DNA from: Paracentrotus lividus
Lineage: Eukaryota > Echinodermata > Echinoidea > Camarodonta > Echinidae
Direction: 5' to 3'
Length of the DNA stretch: 64,000 bases
Assembly: GCA_940671915.1 (NCBI GenBank)
Contig: CALNVZ010002100.1
Location: forward strand, 9,049,401-9,113,400
Below the pieces are notes generated by a model. The model searched no databases. It was not told the DNA's origin and saw only the letters and a program-made list of their open reading frames with translations. A program made the translations under genes and the position numbers. This document shows positions 12,790 through 24,048 of the stretch, piece by piece (the first letter of the stretch is position 1; each line of letters starts with the position of its first letter).

Positions 12790-13080
12790 TTATGGTTAGG
12801 GCTAGGGTTAGGGTTAGGATTAAGATGATAATAATAATAATAATAATAACATATTCTTTATATATAGCGCCCTTCCAAATAAATTTGCTCAAGGTGCTTC
12901 CAAAAAAACAAAAACAAAAACAAAAACACAGCAGTAAGAAAGGTGACTTGCTCTCCAAGTAAGTATTAACAGATCAGAGGGAGAATAAATATGTCTTCAA
13001 TTTGTTCTTAAATGTTTGAACTGTTGTACATCAACTTTGTAGCACCCTGTCCACAATCAGGCTACCGAGAAAAAATCAAT
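12790..13080 (-). mobile_element. 3' remnant of a CR1/L2-like LINE
   Basis: Read on the minus strand, 12983-13018 encodes TFKNKLKTYLF. This resembles the extreme C-terminus of many CR1/L2-type reverse transcriptase proteins (F-K-x-x-L-K-T-x-L-F). It is followed by a 3' tail containing GGCGCTATATATAAAG and ending in (TTA)n (12827-12849 on the + strand). The arrangement is typical of LINE or LINE-tailed SINE 3' ends. The coding part is broken by stops just upstream, so only a dead fragment remains. Confidence 0.55.
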
Positions 13081-13229
13081 CATATCTTTTTGTCTTTGTG
13101 TTACAGGGCACTGGTAGTGGTATTCTCATACTCATATTTTTCATATATTATGTATTTTTCATATGATCTGAATATGTTCTTGTCTTGGTGACTTCCTCTG
13201 ATGGTAATCCATCAATCAGTGGTCAAAGA

Positions 13230-13606
13230 GTGTGTTCATGGTTGAAAATAAAATTTAAACAGGAACATGAATAATGATATAAAACACAGAACACGATCAT
13301 GATCAGCATTGCATTGTTCATGGTTGAAATGTAACATTGATAATATGTAAAAATTCCCTGCTCTCAACGCAACTTACTGCATTTGCAATGTTGAAGGTCA
13401 CGATGGTCATAAGATCGAAGCTGAGTGTCTTCCGAAACGCACCTTTTTCAGTGTTTTAAAGTTTATATAGTATGAAGATTTGAAAGACATTTACATTACA
13501 TTATCTCCATTAATGTGTCATTTCTTTCTATGTCTGTGTTTTGTAATTGTGTTTTGTATCATCATTCATGTTCCTGTTTAAAGTTTTAATTCGACCATGA
13601 ATGCAC
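13230..13606. repeat. Family C foldback element, diverged copy
   Basis: The left end GTGTGTTCATGG-TTG and the right end CGACCATGAATGCACA are imperfect inverted copies. Inside them, AAACAGGAACATGAAT and ATTCATGTTCCTGTTT mirror each other, as do ATGAT-ATAAAACACA and TGTTTTGTATCAT. It is related to the better copies at 45721-46217 and 47768-48054. Confidence 0.65.
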
Positions 13607-16600
13607 ATCATACAGGCATAATCGGCTCACAGAACTCTGCTCTGGGGGACAGACAAGATCAATTACAAAAGGTCTATGAAAATATCCATATTGTAGCAAA
13701 TTCCATATGAACTTATTAAAGATAAGTACTGGTTTCTTCTACCAAAGTATATCAAACTTTCTAACTTGATATCTTGTAAAATTTCTTCAATGATTATGGG
13801 TTAGTTGTGATACATTATTTGTCTTTTTTTTAAAAATGTATATTTGGTCATTGGATAGTTCACTTGTATTTGTATTTGCCAAATGGTATATATTGTTTAC
13901 ATTGAACCTATTCATTTCAATATGCACAGAGTAGCTACAAAGCCATCTATTTGGCTGACTGTGAGTCTTTTTTAAACCAAGAAACATAAATACCTTTCAA
14001 TATAATAAATACTGCAAATACCCAGGAGCAATATAGAACAGCAGAGTATGTACATTTTATTTAAGAAATTACACTCACGTTCTGGTAATGTCTTCTAATT
14101 ACACTGAAATGGTAATCGGCACTTAAGATTGTGCAAATATTCTTTTTATTGTAATGCTCCCATTAGGAGATAATGAGGAATCGTTTGTGTATTTCCATGG
14201 GTGTCCTCTCTTTATATTCATCATCCAATTTTTAAATATTACGAATGCATTAAGAAGCAAACTTAATGGGAGATGCTGCAGGCTCTCTATCCTGTTGCTT
14301 GTTCTTGAAATCCCTTGTAATTTGTAGCTTGCAGTCATTCAATTATTGTATTTGTTATCTGTAATGTGATATAATATATTCCACCGACATTTCTTTTAAT
14401 AGATGTCAGATATCTTTAAATTTTCTCATATTCGTCATTATAGCTCAATCCCCATCTATTTCATCGTCTGATATGTTGATAACTTGTGCTTTAAAAAAAA
14501 GGGCAATATTCTTTACAAATTGCAAAAGTTCCTGTCAGTATCTCCATTTACAATTGTCACAAAAGATACAAATTGAATACTCACATGTGTATGCTTTTGA
14601 AACGCCTGTACGAATCAAAGAAGTTTTTGCACTCTTTGTTTGATTGTGTGAACGGATGTGGCATACATATTGAGAATCATTACTGGAATTAGGTTTTTCA
14701 TTTGTCTTCTCTTATTTCTTTCTCAGAAAGAGGGAGGAGTTGAATTCAGTCTTTTATTAAAGTGTTTGTTCATGATCTTGACTTCCTTTATAAACTGGGT
14801 TGGGTTCATGCTGGTTTTTTATTTAACTGTGATGTGTCAATCCTCTGCTTTCATGGGTTTATCACAAAATCATTTTTTCAGACCAAATTATCTTGAATTT
14901 GATATCATATGTTTGTATAAACACATACATACACATTCATACATGTACATGTATATTGAGAAATATTTGAATATTTTAAACAATTATAGCGACATACAAT
15001 AAAACAATGGGGGAAAAAACACTTCCAAATTGTTTCTGATTTCCATGATGATATAAATTAGAGGTAAAGACGAGGGTATAGGAACATAAAATACAGTGAC
15101 GGTACATTTGAAAAGATATTGCCTTGAAGGATTTGTGATATGATTATATATTTCTTTCAATTATTTCTTTAATTTCATACTTTATTAGTGATATCATAGT
15201 GTAGCAAGCTTATACTTCATGAATATATATTTCATATTGTGAATCATATTTATAACCATATTTGTAACCGGATAGATGGTTAAAAACTTCGGTGAAAACA
15301 TGATAAGAAGATTTACCGAATTTGAACGAGTTTCCATTTCTGAAAAATGTGGAAACTTGATACAAAATATTTTATTGAAATTTGATAATTGTATGAGAGG
15401 ATGAAATGACAGCATGAGTGAAGAAAGCTTTTAACCGACTTTGATCACCCACGAAGGTTGAACACAATCCAAATCTGTCAAAAACCTTGAACAAAAATGT
15501 TGGTATTGCTTAATTCTTTGTGTGCGTTTCAGCTTGGCATTATATTACAATAGGTATGGAATGTACGAAGAAGCTTCAGCAAACAATAGTATAATATCAG
15601 TAGCTGAATGAATTAAATGGTGGAAGTGGATTTGTAATAATCTTGTGCCCTTTCAGTGCCATTTAGCATACGTTTAGTGACGTCAACTACATGGGCCAAA
15701 CCTCTATCAATGTATTTCTAGAAACTTATATTATTACTATTCCGTGAAAGAGGTTTTGGTTTAATAAGAGTTTATGGGACGACAAAGAAAGGAAGATGAC
15801 ATGAAAAGAGGGAAATAAAGTTAAACTGATGGATCATCTATTCTTTGGTTGGATAGTGCTTGTATAATGAGGGGTTAATCCATGAAGTAGGCTTTGTTCT
15901 GCTTGAGCAGTAGACCGTTTATTCCATGTACTCCTTCCTTCCTCTATATAATAATAGACTATATAGTCCCATCCTTTCATTGAATGTTACAGTTAGGTGG
16001 GTCTTAAATGGGACGACTATTAGCCTTGATTCTTAACTGCTACTTAACTCATGAACATTAGCAGATACTGAGAATGGATTTTAAAAGAAATTCATTACAA
16101 GAATTTCTATGACGTTTAAACCACAGGATTAAGATTGTATTGTGACAAACACAAGAAGGATTTCTAACCTTGAATGAGAAAACCTCCTTACTAGTAATAC
16201 TATTCAAGAAATCTTGTAAGAATAATAAGCCTTTTAGTATTTCAAGTATTTCAATCTAAAGGTGTTTAAAATGTTGAAATACCGCAGTACACCTTGCATA
16301 ATTCACTGGTTATGGTAACTATACCACAAAATATTCCTTATTATGGGCATGCATGTAATTCTTATTACAATCCAAGTTTTGGAAAAGCCTGCCCAACTGC
16401 TAGAATTTACAGGAACACCAGCCACCTGGAACACATTCCATATTGTTGTATACTCTCCTACAACTTAAACAATGTTAACTTTCTGTAGGGGAGACCGGGG
16501 ACAAATGTAACACGGGGCAATTGTAACAGAGGCTCCCATTCCTAGCAGAAACACGCTATAAACTTAAAATTTGTAGAGAACATGCGCATTACGGCTCCAC

Positions 16601-16989
16601 ATGCTGTATGAGTGTTAGCAGATTTTAACGTTCGTGAACCTTTCTACAGCGGAAAAACCGTTTTTTGAGCATAAAAGTAATATTTCACATACCCATTGTT
16701 TTTCTTCTGGACAATATATGTGGATGAGCTACGGCTGTCATTTTTGTATATTTAGAAATTATGTTCTTAGGCCATATTTTGCTAAAGTTTCAACGACGGG
16801 ATACCGAGGAGCTAAGATAGAAAAAATCTCTCCAAATATGGTCACCTCTGCCAGGGCAATTGTAACAAGCTGTTACAATTGCCCCTGTTTCTGTCAAAGT
16901 AACTCCCGTAGGAACTCGGTAAAAGCAGATTTCCGCTGAATCAACACCAAGCTATTCAATAACCAATCAGGGGCCGCGGAGCGTTTTTT

Positions 16990-17097
16990 GGAAGTGGAGG
17001 GGCTGAGCGGCAGTGGGAGGGGAGTGGGGGGGGGAGGAGGGGAGTGGGGGGGGGGGAGGGGGGAGGAGGGGGAGTGGGGGGGGGAGGGGGGGGGGCT
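16990..17097 (+). repeat. G-rich tract with G-quadruplex potential
   Basis: Almost continuous G-runs of three to ten on the + strand, separated by single A or AGT. The Gly-rich and Pro-rich frames across it are not genes. Confidence 0.85.
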
Positions 17098-17276
17098 GAA
17101 CAGACTAAAAATCACAAATGTATGGTATTTTTCCGTTTTTGTACAGACGTTCGCTGACGGAAGCCCTCCCAGGCTCCGTGGCCCCTGCAAATTACATAAA
17201 AAACATTACAATTGTCCCGGAATTTGTTGCTTCCTGTAAACATAATTAAAACATAATCAGAAAACTCTGAACCATG

Positions 17277-17454
17277 GAGCTAGTATTAGAGACGTCTCCG
17301 AGACGTCTCCAAGACGTCTCCGCGACAATTTATTTAAAAAAAAAAAAATCCGTCTCCGCAATTCAGGAGACGTCTCGGAGACGTTCTAATACTATATATC
17401 CGTCGGGAGACAAGATTCCTATTCTGTCGCGGAGACGTCTCCGCGAAGTGAGAT
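17277..17454. repeat. Family B (GACGTCTCC palindrome) element, partial copy
   Basis: Repeats of GAGACGTCTCCGAGACGTCT, ending GCGAAGTGAGATAGCACC, like the right end of 17569-17826. The matching left end is absent. Confidence 0.6.
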
Positions 17455-17568
17455 AGCACCTCAGCTCAAGCATCATAACTTCAGAACTTTGAATGTATTT
17501 TCAATTATAATGCTTTACAAAAACAAAAGGTAACAACATCTATAACGTCCGACATGAAAATTAGGGTG

Positions 17569-17826
17569 GGTATCTCACTTCGCGGAGACGTCTCCACGAC
17601 AGAATAGAAATTTCGTCTCCGCGATGGATAAATAATATTAGAAACGTATCCGAGACGTCTCGGAGACGTCTCCTAAATCTCGGAGACGGATTTTTTTCAT
17701 AAATTGTGGGCGGAGACGTCTCGGAGACGTCTCCGCGATATGGGAGATGTTTTTAATACATTCTGTCCGTCGCGAAAACAAAATTTTCTATTCTAATCGC
17801 GGAACGTCTCCGCAAAGTGAGATACC
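17569..17826. mobile_element. Family B element, complete copy (258 bp)
   Basis: Inverted ends GGTATCTCACTTCGCGGAGA and TCTCCGCAAAGTGAGATACC. The interior consists largely of GGAGACGTCTCC palindromes and a T-run. Related copies lie at 17277-17454 and 35839-36160. Confidence 0.75.
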
Positions 17827-18564
17827 AGAGCCTCAAGTTTTTATTCTTGTTGTTGTTGTTGTTGTTTTTTTAAAATAATTTATATCACTTTTCTGGAAAA
17901 GAAAAAGTAAAAAATATGAAGAGAGTGACCATTACGTTCTTCAATGTCAAGATTGTAAATAGGAGTAGACTTGGATATAGAGAAAAATAGCAAAGAAAAG
18001 CCTCGTTGATAAGCTCAAGTATCAGAACTTTATAACTTTGAATGTATTGTCGATTATTATGCTTTACAAAAACAAAAGGTAACCATACCTATAATCTCAG
18101 ACATGAAAATTCAATAACTTTGAACATATCTGTCTAATACGTTTGTTAGAAATGCAATGAAATATTGATATTTTCGAAAAAAAGTGCCTTTAGTTTGTTT
18201 ATCATTTGTTTCACTGTAATCAGAGCCTCAAGTTTGTATTCTTGTTTTTTTTTTAAATAATTTATATCACTTACTAGAGAACTTCAGAACTTCATAACTT
18301 TGAATGTATAATCAATTATAGTTTCTTTTTTTTACAAGGACAAAGGTAACCTTATTATGAGCTCAAACATGAGGAATAAATAACTGAACATATGATTTTA
18401 TTTCATTTTATTCGTCGAGTGTTCATGGTATAACACATAAAAGAAACACTGACAGGATAGCCCATGAAAACCGAAAAGACCTATTTACAATGGGGTCAAA
18501 TAAAATGGGGAGAAATAGGGCCCCCGACTTTGTTTTTTTTTCTTATTAAAAAAGCACATATTAA

Positions 18565-18606
18565 AAGAGAGAAAGAGGAAAGAGGAAGGGAGAGAAGGGA
18601 GAGGCG

Positions 18607-18639
<33 letters not shown>

Positions 18640-18740
18640 CAGATAGGAAAGTAAAAAGTAAAGAGGGAGTGAATGAAGAAAAAGAAAGAAGAAAGAAAGA
18701 AAGAAAGACAGAGGAGAGAGAGGGAGGGATGGCAGCCCCA
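18565..18740. repeat. GA / GAAA microsatellite
   Basis: (GA)n at 18606-18635 with surrounding GGA and GAAA repeats. Confidence 0.85.
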
Positions 18741-20205
18741 TAAAAAAAAAATATATATATATATTTTCAATATGATACCTGAAAATATATGTCCAATACG
18801 TTTTGTTAAAAGGGCAAAGACATATTTGATTTGCCAGAAGAAAAAAATGGCGTAAATTTTGAAGATTGATTTTACACAAAAAAAAGAAAGAAAGAAAAAA
18901 AAAAAGCTGTCATTTTTACTTCTTCTCAGAAATGTATCACTTTATTTTGAAAGAATGCGTTAAAGTCAAAAGGCGTAAGCCTAACATAAAGTGTTATACA
19001 ACAGTTGTCAGTTAAAAGATATATTGTGTAGGTAAAAGTAGATAAAGAACCAAAATATGAATTAATGAAGGTTCAATAATTCTACAGTTAAAGGGTGAAG
19101 CCACAAACAACCTAAAAAAAAAAATAAAAAAACTATCATAACTTTTCCCATTTCATGCATATAACAAGTGGAAAATGTAATATAAATGGGTCAAGCATTG
19201 TCATGTTTCATTATAATTAGTTTATGTGGTTAATGATGTTTAATTTGTCATGTGCATAGCTTTGATAAAGAAAAAACAAATGTTACAAGTTCATGTGTTA
19301 CAATTGCCCCGCACGTCTGTTACAATTGCCCCTCGTCACGGGCAATTGTAACACTCGACCTCTTGTTTTGAAATGGTTAATGGCTTCAAAATGACTTGTT
19401 TTACTTACCCAAACCTATTCATATGTCAAGCTAAGATATGCATATTTCATTTTATTTAGTTTTTAAAGCAAGTATTTAGCTTCAATAAAGCTGATAGGTC
19501 AAATTTGGAAAAAACTGTTACAATTGCCCCAGGTCTCCCCTATGTTGTAACAGGTAAAATCCTTACCATTTTTATAAACCAACTTTACAATCTGTATCTC
19601 GCCAAATATAATTTATAATGTATTTTAATGATTCTGTTTTTTCATTTATTGCATAAGAGGGGGAGAGGTTCATGAAAAGGTCACTCCCCTCCAGCAATAA
19701 TTATTTGCCACTCATTAATAATCTAGTTAGTAATTATCAGTAATTTGATCACAGATGCAAAAAGAAAACCTTGTAAAAAAAAACTATGTAATTAAAAAGT
19801 GTAATATGTACCTCGTTTTAGTGTTACATAGTAGCTTCAATATATGAAGATCCTTAAGATCAATCAAAGGGGATCTTCTTTCTTTCTTCAATAATCATCT
19901 ACACATTTATCATACTTAACCTTTGCCCGGTAATTTGTTCTAGTTTTATTAATGGCACCATGATCTGATTCCTGGATTCTTGCCACCTGTTTTACGCCGC
20001 TCTCATACAAACAAAGAAGTTCAAAGTATCTTGATAAATCAAGACAAAACGGAAGGAAAAACCTCAAAAGTGAAAGAAAAGCAAATCAATATCATACTTG
20101 AACACCCAGGTTCAATGACAGATAGAAATGCGACCATAAAAACATGTCGCTTGTTCTAATAAATCATCAAAGAATTTGTGGTTAATATTACATATTCAAT
20201 GTGAG

Positions 20206-20215
20206 ATTGCGCAAT
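20206..20215. promoter_or_regulatory. C/EBP-type palindrome ATTGCGCAAT, site 1
   Basis: ATTGCGCAAT is the exact palindromic C/EBP consensus. It lies in duplication unit 1. Regulatory function is an inference. Confidence 0.4.
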
Positions 20216-20540
20216 CAAGAAACTAGGGAAAAAAAGTACTGCAGTACATGTATTCTTTTGTGTTGGGATCACTCACTGATGCATTGATTAATTGATGATT
20301 ACAGTTTTCAAATCTCTAAGCTCTGGCCAAAAAATATTTATTGAAGTAATAGAGATAAAGAAATAATTGTGTATCTCATCTGCAGTAAGCTGGTTTCATG
20401 GAACCATGTATTTTGTAGTTTTCAATTGTCATACATGAACACTCATGTTCAATAACAGATTGGAATGGGACCATAATAACATGTCGCTTGTTCTAATAAA
20501 TCATCAAAGGATTTGTGGTAATGTACATCTTCTATGTGAG

Positions 20541-20550
20541 ATTGCGCAAT
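20541..20550. promoter_or_regulatory. C/EBP-type palindrome ATTGCGCAAT, site 2
   Basis: Identical to the site at 20206; it lies in duplication unit 2. Confidence 0.4.
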
Positions 20551-20589
20551 CATAAAAGGGTTATTGGTTAAGTACATCTTCCATATGAG

Positions 20590-20599
20590 ATTGCGCAAT
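20590..20599. promoter_or_regulatory. C/EBP-type palindrome ATTGCGCAAT, site 3
   Basis: Third identical site, produced by the small internal duplication in unit 2; it starts 49 bp after the start of site 2. Confidence 0.4.
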
Positions 20600-21379
20600 C
20601 TAGAAACTAGGGAAAATAGGTACCGTAGTTCATGTATTCTTTTGTGTTGGGATCTATGAGATTACACTCACTGATGCATTGATTAATTGATTATTACAGT
20701 TTTCAAATCTCTAAGCTTTGGACCCAAAAATATATTGAATGTAGAGATGAAGAAATAATTGTGTATCTCATCTACTTTAAGCTGCTTTCATGGAACCATG
20801 TCTTTTGTAATGTCACATGGCAGCTGCAGATACTAATAAATTGACTATTCTGTTTTAATGGCAAATATAACCACTTGAGATTATATATAATGTGATGTCT
20901 AATGTATTGATTCACATGCTGTTGCTATTGGAAGCATCTTTATAAATTATAAAAATCAATAATCATTATGAGGGGTATTGAGAAATCTAATTTAAAAAAA
21001 TTATCATATAGTTCTTATCAAATAACCAATTTCTTCATGACATGTCGTAAGTATTTTTTTTACAATTCTGAGGTGTTATCAGTCGACAACTATAGTTCAA
21101 CATCAGAATCCCTATGTTCCATGAACTTACCTTTCTTGTGTTATTCATATCATGTAAACGTTAACATTCTTGGCATAGTTTGAAATCATAATTGCTGAAC
21201 CTTGGCTTTCAAAGTTGATTTTTATGGACATGTTTGGAATTCTTTTAATACCCTAATGGATTTCTTATCCTACTTGGGATATGATACATAATACATGCAA
21301 GTTTAAGTTTCAAATTTTTGGGGAAAGTTTTGTTCCCTGATGATTTGAATTTCATACTTTATTATAGTTTATTGCTGAA

Positions 21380-21502
21380 TCCAGGCAGGGTGGGAGATGC
21401 ATACCCCACCCCCACTTACGAGGTGTATTGATAGAATTGGAAAATTTCCAAAAACCTTGCGTCCCCCTTTTCCCATGTCCAATTCCTGGGCCCGCCACTG
21501 CT
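21380..21502. repeat. Decayed CCGCCACTG-ended element
   Basis: Left end CTGAATCCAGGCAGG and right end GGGCCCGCCACTGCTGG resemble the ends at 2706-2934 and 38415-38572. Confidence 0.35.
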
Positions 21503-21698
21503 GGGGTTTACCAATTATTTCAAGCAAATATTGTCATGAATCTCTTTCACTTTCTGATGAAATACCTCATACTTCTTTTTGCAACATGGGTGGGCAATTA
21601 TATTCTTCTTGTCTATATATAGATAATACAATTGAATGTTATGTGTTTTAATATGTCTTTTTGACAGTTTTCTTTAATTTCTCTTACTTCATCCACAG

Positions 21699-22016
21699 AT
21701 GGTATTACGGAGGCCTCATCACACAGGCAGTGTAGCAAGAGACTCTTACATTAGTGACATAGGGGGTGTAATAGATCCGATATTTACCCCTCCTCTGGTT
21801 CCGCCGCCCCCATACTCCCCTCCCGAATACACTGAGATCTCTAACGATCCCATCATCATAGAAGGACCAGACTTTTTAGACGACCTCTCTACGCCTACAC
21901 CAGTCTTGCCAATAGCGCCTCATGAGATGCCCCCTCCCTATTCAACACTCAACCTCCTCCCCGGAACAACAATAGAATGCTCCGTTGCTCAGGAATTCCA
22001 GGTGGCAAATGAAGAG
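21699..22016 (+). CDS. ENTREP: ENTREP/FAM189-like protein, cytoplasmic tail exon with PPxY motifs
   Basis: A 318-base exon (106 codons, phase 0 at both ends) between CATCCACAG and GAAGAG|GTAACT. It holds three PPxY ligands: PPPPY at residues 35-39, PPEY at 41-44 and PPPY at 78-81. The order VPPPPYSPPEYT followed about 35 residues later by MPPPYS is the signature of the ENTREP/FAM189 tail, where these motifs bind WW domains of ITCH-type HECT ubiquitin ligases. Several acidic residues (residues 49-62) separate the two PPxY clusters. The frame reads on past the donor only to a stop at about 22143, so splicing is expected. The exon that follows was not identified in the window; vertebrate homologues have a long further tail. 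Confidence 0.8.
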
Positions 22017-22145
22017 GTAACTTTCACTTTCTTTTTCTCATTTCTTTTTTCTTTAGTTACTTTTTTTATTGTCGACTTTGAAAGGACTTCACCATTTAGG
22101 GTGTGTGACTGTACTAATGCAACGCTCAACACTAACATTTTTTAG

Positions 22146-22450
22146 AAGTTGCCCTGGAGGGCAACCAAATATTTGATTTTCCTCAAAAATGGTTGTCCGA
22201 ATGGGAAATCTGGTTGCCCTGCTCTAAAAACAAAAACAATGAAAGCATTGAAGATTTGATTTTTATGTAAAAAACTTCGCATGAAATGTGATTTACAATT
22301 AACTCATAATGTAACCTAGTTTACAGGGTCAAAAGCCCAATACATTTCAGTCCATCATGTAAGCCCTAACATAAGTCTTGCGAAAAAATGTGGTTGCCCA
22401 CTTCAGGCAACTTTTCATAATTTCTACAAATTTGATTGCCCAGGGGTCAA
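22146..22450. repeat. Inverted-repeat element with GTTGCCC motifs
   Basis: AAGTTGCCCTGGAGGGCAACC near the left end is echoed by GGTTGCCCACTTCAGGCAAC and GATTGCCC near the right. Decayed; class unknown. Confidence 0.45.
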
Positions 22451-22564
22451 ATCTGGTTTCTTTTACTCAGAAAGATTCCGGAATCTTGTTGATATGATTT
22501 CTAAACACAGAGAAAAGAAATTTGTGGTCAATCACCAAATAATGAACATTGGTTTTCTAAACAT

Positions 22565-22795
22565 TCACACAGCCCGTAAAAAGGTAGCCTTTCTTGCTTT
22601 CGTGAACGGTAGGTCGTGAGTTCGAAACCCGGCCGAGTCATACCAAAGACTTACAAAAATGGTACCTAAAAGTTGCCTTTTAATAAGGAGCTTGGGGGTA
22701 ATAATAACATCATGCAGGGCCCGCTGGGAGAACAGTTGTCAGAACTGAAGTGGCTACCCTGGGTAAATAAAACAATATTATTATTATTATTATTA
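22565..22795 (+). mobile_element. tRNA-derived SINE
   Basis: GAGTTCGAAACCC at 22618-22630 matches an RNA polymerase III B box. It is followed by about 150 bp of body and a (ATT)n tail at 22774-22795. The A box upstream is not clear. The tRNA-type head with an ATT-repeat tail is typical of LINE-mobilised SINEs. Confidence 0.65.
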
Positions 22796-23100
22796 GCCCT
22801 CAGTTTAATAAATTGTCTCCTGAGCAAACTCCTTTTTTGAATTAGATTTTCAGTCTAAAAAATATACAACTGAAGTAATCTTTTGTACTATTATAGTAAA
22901 TGTAAATGTTGTTTTGAAAACAATTCTATTGTTTAACTTTTGAGAATGTTAAAAAAGTTTTTTTTTAGCAATTGAATTGTTTTCTAAATGACAATTACAT
23001 TTGCTATGAAACTACAAAAGATTAGTTGTTTTTATTTAGGCTGAAGGTATCACTTCAAAAGACTAGTTTGCTCAGGGGATAGTTTATTAAACTGAGGGCT
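22796..23100. repeat. 305 bp foldback element
   Basis: GCCCTCAGTTTAATAAA at the left end mirrors TTTATTAAACTGAGGGC at the right end. A second matching block, CTGAGCAAACT / AGTTTGCTCAG, lies just inside. It begins exactly where the SINE tail ends. Confidence 0.8.
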
Positions 23101-24048
23101 GCGCTTGTGTAATTAAGGTCATTATATAGCGATTATAAATATATTTTGAGCAATGATACTGTTTGATGTAGGAGCAGACTAGTGTTTGCGTACCCCAGTC
23201 ATATCAGTAGAGTATAAATGGGTCAGTTCAGGTCAATACTTTACAGCTGTATTTTGGTTTGTTGTTTATTTAAAGCCACTGAGCATGAAGGGGTTTTCTA
23301 TGGTTGTGTGAATCACCATGTAAACACAGTGGCAGGTGTTATCATGATGTAAATGGATCCCAATCTTTTTTTATCTTCTGCTTATTGATTTATAAAAAAA
23401 AAAAGAATATATAGTGAGACAATAACATTTTTAGTTCACAGATAAGCTACTTATTTTTAGTGGGTTTACGGTTTTTTAAAAGAAAAATTGACTGATTGCT
23501 TCAAAATTAAAGATTTTAAAACGTGTGTACATTTATGATCTTAAAAAGAAAACACACAAATGTTCAAGTTTGACTATAATCCACTTGTTTTAAAAACAGT
23601 AAATAGCACAAGTTTATGAAAGGGTCAAAACAAGGATATGTACTGGTTTCTTATAACACAAGGTACAATCATTCAATCAACTTATTAGTAGTTATTTCAT
23701 CATTTCAATACACTATTTGGTTTACATCATTACAATTTTGTTTTGTGCTTGGGAATATGAATATTCTTGGATAAACAACTATTATGTTATTAGACCAGTG
23801 CTGCAAACTCTTTGAATACACTGAAACTGCAAATTCTCAACTTGTTGTGATCAATCAATCAATTTAAAACTGAGATTTCAGCCCCTCACTCACACCAACC
23901 AGCTGCACTCTCTACAGAGGTTTGCAAACAGCGGGCCTGTCACGCGGCGTATCGGTATTTGTTACCGAACGCTTTCTTCTATGCACTCTGTCACACCTAT
24001 CCAGGGAGTCTATCAAGCTAGGTTGAGACCCTTTGTCAACAGCCCACA
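23101..24048. other. Gene-free stretch
   Basis: AT-rich with no recognised gene. GC rises at 23880-24048, immediately downstream of the minus-strand pseudogene, and this may be its 3' untranslated part. Confidence 0.4.

Larger units (their letters stand above)
16488..19540. mobile_element. 3.05 kb element with GGGGAGACC...GGGGCAATTGTAACA ends
   Basis: The left end GGGGAGACCGGGG is mirrored by CCCCAGGTCTCCCC on the right, with TA on both flanks (16486-16487, 19541-19542). The motif GGGGCAATTGTAACA occurs near both ends, again inside at 16855-16890 as a near-perfect palindrome, and twice more at 19288-19355. No transposase was found. The interior holds nested GACGTCTCC elements, a G-rich tract, GA repeats, and blocks repeated near 17461, 18011 and 18280. 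Probably a large non-autonomous DNA transposon with later insertions. Confidence 0.65.
20091..20814 (+). repeat. Intronic tandem duplication (two units of about 340-385 bp)
   Basis: Unit 1 (20091-20427) and unit 2 (20428-20814) align over nearly their whole length. Shared blocks include ACATGTCGCTTGTTCTAATA, GATGCATTGATTAATTGAT and TTTCATGGAACCATGT. Unit 2 contains a further internal duplication of about 45 bp around the GATTGCGCAATC palindrome. By eye the units are about 85-90 percent identical. Confidence 0.85.
11757..21698 (+). other. 9.9 kb intron of the ENTREP-like gene (predicted)
   Basis: It begins GTAAGA and ends CATCCACAG, joining two phase-0 exons in the correct protein order. It is filled with the mobile elements listed separately between 12028 and 21502. 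Stretches 13607-16487, 19543-20090 and 20815-21379 are AT-rich and show nothing I can name. Confidence 0.7.

Noticed and set aside
12776-12825. Telomere-like GGTTAGGG units
   Set aside because: Only a few degenerate units in the middle of ordinary sequence; similar patches are parts of short foldback elements.
16634-16939. 101-residue plus-strand frame with several Cys
   Set aside because: Inside the 3 kb element and ends across its palindromic module; no recognisable domain or transposase motif.
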